A DNA stretch of 64,000 nucleotides from Cherax quadricarinatus (lineage: Eukaryota; Arthropoda; Malacostraca; Decapoda; Parastacidae): assembly GCF_038502225.1 (NCBI RefSeq), contig NC_091293.1, positions 1 through 64,000 of the forward strand, in the 5' to 3' direction. The notes below the pieces were generated by a model that ran no database searches, had not been told where the DNA came from, and worked only from the letters and a program-made list of their open reading frames with translations. Both the position numbers and the translations under genes were made by a program. This document shows, piece after piece, positions 45,826-56,200 of the stretch (positions within the stretch are counted from its first letter, which is position 1; the number at the start of each line of letters is the position of its first letter).

Positions 45826-45897
45826 AATAAAGATACCTAACTGTTGCATATGTGTCTTACCTAACAATCTGTCGGTATTTTATACCATTTTAATGTT

Positions 45898-45913
45898 CAG
45901 CATTGTTTATGTT
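45898..45913. repeat. 16-bp target-site duplication, right of array
   Basis: CAGCATTGTTTATGTT, partner of 42465-42480. Confidence 0.88.
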
Positions 45914-45956
45914 TTTGCCCAGTGTTATTTTTATCATTTTCTTATAACTTAAGGCA

Positions 45957-48547
45957 CCTAAAATGGAGGAATATAGCAAATAATATTGTTGCAGTAATAA
46001 CACCAGGAGGCAGCTCTGATGAAAACTCACACACACACGAGCTTTTAAATCTCTGCACAAAATTCAATTTAAACCAGCAAGTAATAGAGCCTACTAGACT
46101 GGAGAATACACTAGACCTCATCTTCACTAACAATGATGATCTGATAAGAAATGTCACCATATCAAAAACAATATACTCAGATCACAACATAATTGAGGTT
46201 CAGACACGTATGCGTGGAGCCCCAGACCGACATAATGAGACTAGTCACGAGGGAGCATTCACCAAATTCAACTTCAATAACAAAAACATAAAGTGGGACC
46301 AAGTAAACCAAGTCCTAACCGATATAAGCTGGGAAGATATACTAAGCAACACAGACCCAAACTTATGCCTAGAACAGATTAACTCGGTGGCACTCGATGT
46401 ATGCACAAGGCTTATTCCTCTAAGAAAAAGGAGGAGTAGATGTAAAATAGAAAGAGACAGGCGCTCCCTTTACAGGCGACGGAAAAGAATAACAGAGCGG
46501 CTAAAAGAGGTCAATATATCTGAAATGCGTAGAGAGACACTGGTCAGAGAAATAGCAAGCATCGAACTTAAGCTAAAAGAATCCTTTAGGAGTCAGGAAT
46601 CGCGGGAAGAACTGAAAGCCATAAATGAAATCGAAAGAAACCCAAAGTATTTCTTCTCCTATGCCAAATCAAAATCGAGAACAACGTCCAGTATTGGGCC
46701 CCTACTTAAACAAGATGGGTCCTACACAGATGACAGCAAGGAAATGAGTGAGCTACTCAAGTCCCAATATGACTCAGTTCTTAGCAAGCCGCTAACCAGA
46801 CTGAGAGTCGAAGATCAAAATGAATTTTTTATGAGAGAGCCACAAAATTTGATTAACACAAGCCTATCCGATGTTATCCTGACGCCAAATGACTTCGAAC
46901 AGGCGATAAATGACATGCCCATGCACTCTGCCCCAGGGCCAGACTCATGGAACTCTGTGTTCATCAAGAACTGCAAGAAACCCCTATCACGAGCCTTTTC
47001 CATCCTATGGAGAGGGAGCATGGACACGGGGGTCGTCCCTCAGTTACTAAAAACAACAGACATAGCCCCACTCCACAAAGGGGGCAGTAAAGCAACAGCA
47101 AAGAACTACAGACCAATAGCACTAACATCCCATATCATAAAATTCTTTGAAAGGGTCCTAAGAAGCAAGATCACCACCCATCTAGAAACCCATCAGTTAC
47201 ACAACCCAGGGCAACGTGGGTTTAGAACAGGTCGCTCCTGTCTGTCTCAACTATTGGATCACTACGACAAGGTCCTAAATGCACTAGAAGACAAAAAGAA
47301 TGCAGATGTAATATATACAGACTTTGCAAAAGCCTTCGACAAGTGTGACCATGGCGCACAAAATGCGTGCTAAAGGAATAACAGGAAAAGTCGGTCGATG
47401 GATCTATAATTTCCTCACTAACAGAACACAGAGAGTAGTCGTCAACAGAGTAAAGTCCGAGGCAGCAACGGTGAAAAGCTCTGTTCCACAAGGCACAGTA
47501 CTCGCTCCCATCTTGTTCCTCATCCTCATATCCGACATAGACAAGGATGTCAGCCACAGCACCGTGTCTTCCTTTGCAGATGACACCCGAATCTGCATGA
47601 CAGTGTCTTCCATTGCAGACACTGCAAGGCTCCAGGCTGACATCAACCAAATCTTTCAGTGGGCTGCAGAAAACAATATGAAGTTCAACGATGAGAAATT
47701 TCAATTACTCAGATATGGTAAACATGAGGAAATTAAATCTTCATCAGAGTACAAAACAAATTCTGGCCACAAAATAGAGCGAAACACTAACGTCAAAGAC
47801 CTGGGAGTGATCATGTCGGAGGATCTCACCTTCAAGGACCATAACATTGTATCAATCGCATCTGCTAGAAAAATGACAGGATGGATAATGAGAACCTTCA
47901 AAACTAGGGAGGCCAAGCCCATGATGACACTCTTCAGGTCACTTGTCCTATCTAGGCTGGAATATTGCTGCACACTAACAGCACCTTTCAAAGCAGGTGA
48001 AATTGCCGACCTAGAAAATGTACAGATAACTTTCACGGCGCGCATAACGGAGATAAAACACCTCAGTTACTGGGAGCGCTTGAGGTTCCTAAACCTGTAT
48101 TCCCTGGAACGCAGGAGGGAGAGATACATGATTATATACACCTGGAAAATCCTAGAGGGACTAGTACCGAACTTGCACACGAAAATCACTCACTACGAAA
48201 GCAAAAGACTTGGCAGACGATGCACCATCCCCCCAATGAAAAGCAGGGGTGTCACTAGCACGTTAAGAGACCATACAATAAGTGTCAGGGGCCCGAGACT
48301 GCTCAACTGCCTCCCAGCACACATAAGGGGGATTACCAACAGACCTCTGGCAGTCTTCAAGCTGGCACTGGACAAGCACCTAAAGTCGGTTCCTGATCAG
48401 CCGGGCTGTGGCTCGTACGTTGGTTTGCGTGCAGCCAGCAGCAACAGCCTGGTTGATCAGGCTCTGATCCACCAGGAGGCCTGGTCACAGACCGGGCCGC
48501 GGGGGCATTGACCCCCGGAACTCTCTCCAGGTAAACTCCAGGTAATA
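45957..48547 (+). mobile_element. CR1-like LINE B2
   Basis: A family B copy that keeps the end of the endonuclease, all of the RT and the 3' end. The tail is ACTCCAGGTAA twice (CAGGTAAACTCCAGGTAATA). Its last 600 bp are nearly the same as B3 (51515-52104), with a few changes such as GCACCTAAAGTCGG versus GCACGTAAAGTCAG, so both are recent. It is 5'-truncated inside the endonuclease. Confidence 0.88.
45960..48511 (+). pseudogene. LINE B2 ORF2: endonuclease end and RT
   Basis: Endonuclease end: HLKWRN, PGGSSDENSHTHELLNLC, IEPTRLENTLDLIFTNN, YSDHNIIEVQ. RT: KNYRPIALTSHIIKFFERVL, GFRTGRSCLSQL, YTDFAKAFDKCDHG (motif A), SVPQGTVLAPILFL (motif B), SFADDTRIC (catalytic DD), VKDLGVIMSEDLTFKDH. The C-terminus has LEYCCTLTAPFKAGEI, YSLERRRERYMIIYTWK and the ending [10 protein letters not shown], coded by the conserved 3' end itself. 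One frame break near 47350-47365, where a few bases are lost after CDHG, joins the two long frames. It stops at TGA 48509-48511. Confidence 0.88.
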
Positions 48548-49517
48548 TCTTTATGTCTAATATAATACAAATTCAACGTCTGAGATCATGCCAGAGTGGG
48601 CAGAGATAATATGATCAAGTAACCAATCAGGTACCCCTGGGAATATTGCATAAAATGGCCGACACCTCCAGCCAACAAAATATTCCATACCCACGCTAAT
48701 ATCAATTATAAGGCTTATTTATCTATCACAATTGATCTATTATCACATAATGCAATATAATAATAGCATATAAACATAAAAAGCACACATTAAAAAATAA
48801 TATATAGCATAATATGATGCCCCAGAGGAAAAAATTTCTATCGATATATTCCCTGAAAGTGAAGAAAGGGTCCGTTCTCTCATATGTAATGAGAGAAAAC
48901 GGATTTACAATGGTTAACTGTAATAAACACTCGTAGGTCACGGAAAAAGTGTAAAATAAAGCGAATTTTTCGGGGAAAAAAAATATTTCCCGGGCACCTG
49001 TGGTGCTGCGCGCTTCGGTCTACATCTCGAAAGTAAGTTATTTACCTATTTAGGGCCAATCCATCTTTATTTATGATTGAATTGACTTGATTTTCACAAC
49101 AAACATAGAAGAATGATTGCTTTACAATGTAACGTGTTCCTTTCTGAACTATCCCAAATATTTTTAGATTTATGTGGGCAACAAGACCGACATCTTCCAA
49201 TATGTCAAAAAAGTTATGAAACTTTATTTTTTTTAGCATGAAAATAAGGTTTATTTTAGAATTGATACATGTACATTGATGGAATTAAAGGTGTTCTGTC
49301 AGCAGCAAGTGTCAAAACCACTTTTCCAAGTACCACTGAGTACAGCTCCGCTGCCAAATGCAATTTCTCGTAAATTTTGCATATTTCATTTCCTTTTTGG
49401 CCGATATGTTTGAAACTTCAGCACAGGATACTCGATATAAGCTTCTAATAGTACACCAAAAATGAACGTAATCGGTTGAAAAATAAAGAAGTCGATATGT
49501 TACACCTGACGCTCCCC
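48548..49517. other. right body of the TIR element, no gene
   Basis: AT-rich unique DNA between LINE B2 and the right inverted repeat. There is a 65-codon minus-strand frame at 49042-49239 (includes FFDILEDVGLVAHINLKIFG) that I cannot name. It lacks any transposase motif that I can see. Confidence 0.5.
49504..49517 (-). repeat. terminal inverted repeat, right
   Basis: ACCTGACGCTCCCC, exact inverse of 38432-38445. Confidence 0.8.
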
Positions 49518-49605
49518 TAGGCACGTGCCTGATAATCCTTTGTTGGCACTGTATAATACCAGTTACATTGAGGGAGTTCTTTCTACTTCCTGGGCCAATA
49601 GTCTC
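49518..49605 (+). pseudogene. N3 ORF2, short RT piece between insertions
   Basis: Matches N2 from GGCACGTGCCTGATAA to CAATAGTCTC (protein VPDNPLLALYN and SYIEGVL). It ends at the solo LTR. Confidence 0.85.
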
Positions 49606-50343
49606 TGTGGAAAATAATGTATTTTCCTAAAAAATCCAGCGTATTTTTTATGAAAATTAGTGTAATACATTGTATTCAATAAACATTAATTTGTAAACGA
49701 AAAATGGAACCAGCGACGGGGAGAAGCGTTGTTGGAACCAGAGTCACCATTGTTTTTGAATGTGTTATAGGCACGCTAATGTAATGTGCACAATTCTCGT
49801 CGCTCTAGGGGTTATATTGGGCTTAAAACCTCTCAAATAGGAGCCGAAATTGTTGGATGCGCATTCCTGCATAACTTGAGTATTAAGCAGAAGGACAAGA
49901 CAGCTCCAGGAACCTCAGATAATATGTCTATGTTCATGTTTAGTTCTGGCCAGTAAATTTTCATAAATGTAGACAGGGAGGTTTTTGAGTATGATACACA
50001 GTAATCTCCAGACAAATTGGTGAGTGTTATGATTATAAATCCTCCTTCTGTTATATAAATGTGTATATGTAATCATTTATTAAATTTAACATACAGTCCA
50101 CAAATTTATAATAATGTTTACCAGAATTCCTGGTGATGTATATTTCATTTGCAATTAATATAGGTCTAGAGCAACTTGTGGAGAGATAGATTATGGTAGG
50201 TATCGAAGGGGAACATTTTTTGTGATCTAGGTGTCCTAAAATTTCTACTTGTCTCTGTAACTTTGATAAAAAATAATTATCTTTGTTACCATTTACTGGT
50301 ATGTATGTAATGAGAAACATCCTGGTAAATGTAATTTTCCACA
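49606..50343 (+). mobile_element. solo LTR, 738 bp, GTCTC duplication
   Basis: Starts TGTGGAAAAT and ends ATTTTCCACA, with GTCTC at 49601-49605 and 50344-50348. The empty site (AATAGTCTCATTG) is in N2. It belongs to the same LTR family as 10767-11522 and 51265-52615 but lies in the opposite direction. Confidence 0.82.
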
Positions 50344-51264
50344 GTCTCATTGTGCCTATCCCTAAGCCCCAACAGCCTGATACATTTAGACCGATCTCCT
50401 TAACCAGTTGTCTTTGTAAAACTTTTGAAAGAATGATATTTAACAGACTGTACCACAGAATCAGACACCAACTTTCCCCCTACCTCTATGGGTTCATGAA
50501 AGGTAAAAGTGCACAGAACTGTATTTCCACCTTTCTCACTGTACACACCTCTACTAGTTTTACTACATATCTTGATCTAAAATCTGCATCTGATATCGCT
50601 ATACTACATGAACTAGCCAAAATGAATATTGGTGGTAGCCTACTCTGTCCTCTACCAAGGCTTTAGAAGCGAGCCTAAAGAAATGTCTCGAGGTACACCG
50701 CAGGGAGGAGTTCCCAGTCCCATGCTATTTAATATTCTGATTAATGCTCTCCTAAATACTCTACCTGCCTCAACTATACATATAGCTATAAGCTATGCTG
50801 ATGACATCATGATCCACACAACAGGGCATAAGAAAATGAGTACCATTCTTAATGAAGTTCACTCAATTTGTAATCGACTAGGCCTCATAATATATTTCTC
50901 TAAAACAAAGATATTAACAAGCAAACGACATCCCCCACCCATCTACTTGCAGGGTGAAAACATTAGTTACGTTAAAACATACAGATATCTTGGTGTAAAT
51001 GTACCCTTTAACAAATCCACTATACCACAACTAAATAAGAAATACAAAGATAGGCTAAATGCTCTCAAAGCTGTTGCTGGCTACAACCCCAACTGTGGTG
51101 CTAATGTGAGAATCGTGAGAATGATGCACATAGCCTATGTTAGGTCCTTTATTGATTATGCTGCTCCTATGTTTATATTAGCTAGAGAAAGTTCTCTCCG
51201 ACCCCTGGAGTTAATGCAAAATGAAGCTCTCAGAATTATTCTTAGGTGTTCCAAAAATACAAAG
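50344..51264 (+). pseudogene. N3 ORF2, RT core
   Basis: [32 protein letters not shown] (motif A, with Phe to Ser), then a small deletion and frameshift near 50640 in the [10 protein letters not shown] region. GTPQGGVPSPMLFN (motif B) and SYADDIMIH (catalytic DD) follow, then YRYLGVNVPFN and SFIDYAAPMFILA. The BEL-like LTR at 51265 ends it, so RNase H and the 3' UTR are lost. Confidence 0.85.
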
Positions 51265-51514
51265 TGTGGAAAATTGCATTTATCTGAATGTATCATTATG
51301 TACATAACAGTAAATAAACAAAGATAATTATTATTTATCAGTTAGACAAGTAGAAATTTCGGAGACGTAGGTCGCAAAAAATGTCCCCCTTCGATACCTA
51401 CCACTGTCATATCCACAAGTTGCTCTAGACCTATTAATTACAAATGAAATATACATCACCAGGAATTCTGGTAAATATGTAAATTTGTGGACTGTATATT
51501 AAAAATAATAATAT

Positions 51515-52208
<694 letters not shown>

Positions 52209-52616
52209 TAACAGAAGGAGAATATCTTAAAATCACTCACCAATTTGACTGGAGATCAAGGTGTATCATACTCAGAAAACCTCACTGTCTATACATGAAA
52301 ATAACACTGGCCAGAGTTACAAACATAACAGACTTATCTGAGGTTCCTGATATCTCAAGTTATGCAGGAATGCACATCCAACAATTTCGCCTCCTATTTG
52401 AGAGGTGTCAACCCAATTTTAACCTCTAGAGCACGAAAAATTCTTCACATTATTCACTAACGTTAGTGTCGACCAGTTCAAACATGGCGAGTCCCGTCTG
52501 AGCAGGCGCAGGCTTCCCATTTTTCCATAACATAATTTTTATTAAATAAAATATGGCCATCTATTTACATATAACTACTGTATTTCTGGAAAAAATATAT
52601 ACAGTATTTTCCACAC

Positions 52617-52903
52617 TGCGGCCGGGCGGAGTTCGTTGCTAAACAACTCAAATTGCTCATTTGGCAATTGTGGAGGACCTGAGTGCATATCGGATCTGGC
52701 ATCCACACGGCGACATATTACACAAGATTTAATCACCATTTTTACACTTTGCCGTCCTTGTGGAATCCAGAAAGTTTCCCTAATACAATTTAACGTATCT
52801 TGTACCCCACCATGCATTACATTTTTATGGGCATTTAGAACAATCAAATTTGTTAGATGATGAGTTTTGGGCAGTAAGATAGGGTGTTTAGCATAATCAC
52901 CCA
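52617..52903 (-). pseudogene. BEL/Pao integrase zinc-binding fragment
   Basis: On the minus strand: HPILLPKTHHLTNLIVL, AHKNVMHGGVQDTLNCI, FWIPQGRQSVKMVIK and SCVICRRVDARS. This is the His-His-Cys-Cys zinc-binding part that opens a BEL/Pao integrase. The catalytic core is missing, and the sequence runs at once into the LTR, so a large internal deletion took place. It identifies the LTR family in this window. It is an LTR retrotransposon remnant, and no envelope gene is seen. Confidence 0.75.
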
Positions 52904-53105
52904 ATTTGTGAAAAATACTGTATATATTTTCCAGAAATTCAGTATTTATATATAAATAGATGGCCATACTGTATTTAATAATGTTTATGTCATAGAAAAC
53001 GGAAAGCCTGCGTCTGCGCAGACGAGACTCGCAATCTTGATTTTGAATTTTGTACAAACGTTGGTGTAATGGAAAGAATTTTTCGTGCTCTAAAGGTTAA
53101 AATTG
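52904..53105 (+). repeat. inverted piece of the BEL-like LTR
   Basis: Matches the reverse complement of 52430-52615: AATACTGTATATATTTTCCAG, AATAGATGGCCATA, AAGCCTGCGTCTGCGCAGAC, GAATTTTTCGTGCTCTA. The integrase fragment thus has facing LTR ends on each side. Confidence 0.75.
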
Positions 53106-53235
53106 TGTTGCTAAAAAATATATAAGAAATTCGGAAAAAAATAAATATATAATTTTGAGCATTTCATATATTTTTTAAAAACATTTAAATCAATTAAAAT
53201 CTCGAGGGAAAAAAAGTGCTGAAATGGTGTTCATT

Positions 53236-56200
53236 GCATATTTGGACGATTTAGTGAATTTTAAATGCTTTTCTAAGAAGCTCAGTTCAGGTAAAATTCA
53301 TGGATTTTTAAACTTTTTAATCAGAATTAGTGATGCAATTTAATTTTATGCTATAAGTAAGAGAAATTATTAGATTTTTTTGTGAAGTACTTTCTCAATT
53401 CATATTTTTAGAAAATCCCACAAAAAATTCTATGAAAATTAGTAAAAAATTGGAATATTTCATATAGCTTTTAAAAATACTTGAATCATTAAAAACTTCT
53501 AAAAATGTGCCAAAATGATATTTTACTGCATATTTCGATGACTTAGGGTATTTAGAACACTTTTCAGACAGACATCACTTTTCTGCTTAAATACATGGAT
53601 TTTCACACTTTTTAATCAGAATTACTGCTGCAGTTGAATTTCATGCTAAAAGTAAGCTAAATTATATTTTTGTTAATTACTTTGTCAACACATATTTTAA
53701 CGAAAAAAAATTTGCAGTTTTTTATGAAATGCTTTGAAAATCCTCGAGTCGTCGAAATATGAAAAAAATATAATTTTCTATCATTTTTAAACATTCAAAA
53801 ATTTATTACGTATTTCAAAAAAAATCAAACAAAAATTCGATAAGAATCGATAATAATTTTCAATATTTTATATATTTTTAAAAAATACTTGAATTGTTGG
53901 AAAACTCGGAAAAATGCGTTAAGATAATGTTTTAATGAATATTTCCACGATTTAGAGCATTTACATCGCTTTGCAGAATTACTTCTGTAATTGTATTTAA
54001 TGCTAAAAGTAAGCTAAATTTCGCCATTTTTGTGAAGTACTTTGTCAATATATATTTTAACTAAAAAAAATTGTAGTTTTACAAAAAAAGCTTCAAAAAG
54101 CCTCGAATCATCAAACATGCGAGAAAATATAATTTTCGATAATTTTTCAACATTTTAAAATATATTTCATAATTTTAAAAAATAGTACAAAAATTCGATA
54201 AAAATCAATAATAATTTTTAATATTTCATATAGATTTTAAAAATGTATGAAAAATTAAAAAACTGAGCGAGATGTGCTAAAATGGTCTTTTATGGCACAT
54301 TTCGACGATATAGAAGATTTTGATTGCTTTTCTGAGAAACCTGATTTTTTGGTAAAATAAATGGGTTTTCACAGTTTTATTCAGTATTACTATTGCAATT
54401 AAATTTTATACTAAATTATGATACTTTCTGAAGTACTTTGTCAATGTATATTTTAAATAAAAAAATTGAACTTTTTCAATAAATACTCGAGAAAGTTTTA
54501 AAACATCGAAATATGCTCAGAAACATCATTTTCGATCATTTTTCAACATTTAAAATTATATTACATATAAAAAATACACAAAAAAATCCTTTTCTGAAAA
54601 CCGTATTTTAAAGCAAAAATTCATGGATTTTCACTCTTTTTAATCAGAATTACTGCTGCACATGAAGTTTATGATCAAAGCAAGCTAAATTATGTTATTT
54701 TAGTGAATTGCTTTGTCAACACATATTTTATGAAAATTTTTTTGCAGTTTTTCAAGAAATGCTTCAAAAAGCCTCGAGTCGTCGAAATATGCCAAAAAAA
54801 TATAATTTTCTATAATTTTTCAACATTCAAAAATATATTACGTATTTTTAAAAAATGGCACAAAAATTCGATATGAATCAATAATAATTTTCACAATTTC
54901 ATATATTTTTAAAAAATACTTGAATCGTTGGAAAACTCGGAAAAATGCACTAAAATAATGTTTTCTGAATATTTCCACGATTTAGAGCATTTAGAACACT
55001 TTTAAGACGAACCTAGTTTTTTTTAGCTATAATACATGGATTTTCAAACTTTTTAAAAACAGAATTATTTCTGCAATTGAATTTCATGCTATTTTTGCAA
55101 AGTACTTTGTCAATATATATTTTAACTGAAAAAAATTGTAATTTTACAAAAAAATGCTTCATACTACTAGATTCACTGAAAAACTAGAAAAAATGGGTTA
55201 AAATTGTTTCATTGCATTATTCGTCGATTTAGAATATCTTCAATATTTTTCTGAAAACCTTATTTTTCAGCTAAAATTCATGGATTTTCACACTTTTTAA
55301 TCAGAATTACTGCTGCAGTTGAATTTTATGCTAAAAGTAAGCTAAATTATGATATTTTAGTGAATTGCTTTATCAACACATATTATATGTAAAAAAAATT
55401 GACCGCTTTCCAAGAAATGCTTCAAAAGCTTCAAATCGTCGAAATATGCCAAAAAATATCATTTTCGATCATTTTTCAACATTCATGAAAGTTTACATAT
55501 TTTTAAAAAAATTTTCAAAAATTCTATGAAAATCACTAAAAATTTTGAATATTTCATAAAGTTTTTAAAAGTACTTGAATAATTGAAAATCTCGGAAAAA
55601 TGGGCCATAAATGATATTTTACTGCATATTTCGACGATTTAGAGCATTTAAAACACTTTTCAGACAAACATCACTTTTTAGCTAAAATACATGGATTTTC
55701 ACACTTTTTAATCAGAATTACTGCTGCAGTTGAATTTTACGCTAAAATTAAGCAAAATTATGATATTTCTGTGTAGTATTTTGTCACCGTATATTTTAAC
55801 TAAAAAAAATTGTAGTTTTTGAAGAAATGCTTCAAAAATCCTCGAATTGTCGTATTACACCAAAAAATATAATTTTCGATAATTTTTTAACATTTTAATA
55901 TATATTACGTAGTTTTAAAAAATCCTTTAAAAATTCGATATATATCAATAATTATTTTAAGTATTTCATATATATTTTTAAAAATATATGGAATTTTAAA
56001 AGTCAGGAAAATATGCTAAAATTTTCTTCTTTGGCATATTTTGACGATTGCTTTTCTGAGAAACCTCATTTTTCAGCTAAAATACAAGGGTTTTCACACT
56101 TTTTAATGAGAATTCCTGCAGCAAATGTATTTCATGCTGAAAATAACCTAAATTATTATATTTTGTTGAAAACTTTGTCAATACATATTTTAACTTCAAA

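Larger units (their letters stand above)
42481..45897. mobile_element. inverted array of a 403-bp ribozyme-like repeat
   Basis: Units of exactly 403 bp by landmark (for example 44179, 44582, 44985, 45388, 45791). From 42481 to about 44046 they run with the motif on the minus strand (three full units, one cut at about 43930, one cut at about 44036). From about 44047 to 45897 they run with it on the plus strand (more than four units). The two arms meet at the palindrome AACAATATGATATTGTT. The whole is flanked by a 16-bp direct repeat, so it entered as one piece. Each unit has a TATATAAAG box, a hammerhead-like motif and AATAAA in the same sense. Units differ by few bases, so the array is young. 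Closest known classes are animal retrozymes and the terminal repeats of Penelope-like elements. Confidence 0.75.
38432..49517. mobile_element. 11.1-kb block with 14-bp terminal inverted repeats
   Basis: GGGGAGCGTCAGGT at 38432-38445 and its exact reverse complement at 49504-49517 bound the block. Outside lie TAA (38429-38431) and TA (49518-49519). Comparison with N2 (CTCTAAGGCACG) shows the empty site, so a TA or TAA target duplication with one base lost fits. Once LINE D, the ribozyme array and LINE B2 are taken out, the element proper is about 70 bp on the left and 48548-49517 on the right, roughly 1 kb. That is the size of a non-autonomous DNA transposon. A 3-bp TAA duplication would suit PIF/Harbinger, but no transposase is present and the family is open. 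Confidence 0.65.
34690..51264 (+). mobile_element. LINE N3 with four nested insertions
   Basis: The most interrupted copy of the N family. Its own parts are about 34690-37763, 37976-38431, 49518-49605 and 50344-51264, where a BEL-like LTR cuts it off. Every gap closes when compared with N2: GCTAGGAGGATTGGTAAAGC (37764-37962 insert), CTCTAAGGCACGTGCC (38432-49517 insert) and CAATAGTCTCATTGTGCC (49606-50343 insert). It keeps more of ORF1 than N1 or N2. Confidence 0.85.

Noticed and set aside
42481..45897. CRISPR array
   Set aside because: Repeats are 403 bp, adjoin without spacers and lie in eukaryotic transposon DNA.
52575..53057. A 160-residue gene on the minus strand
   Set aside because: Only the middle part is integrase. 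Both ends are LTR sequence read in frame.
52617..53105. Endogenous virus
   Set aside because: The integrase zinc domain is of the BEL/Pao retrotransposon type and no envelope or other viral gene is visible in the window.
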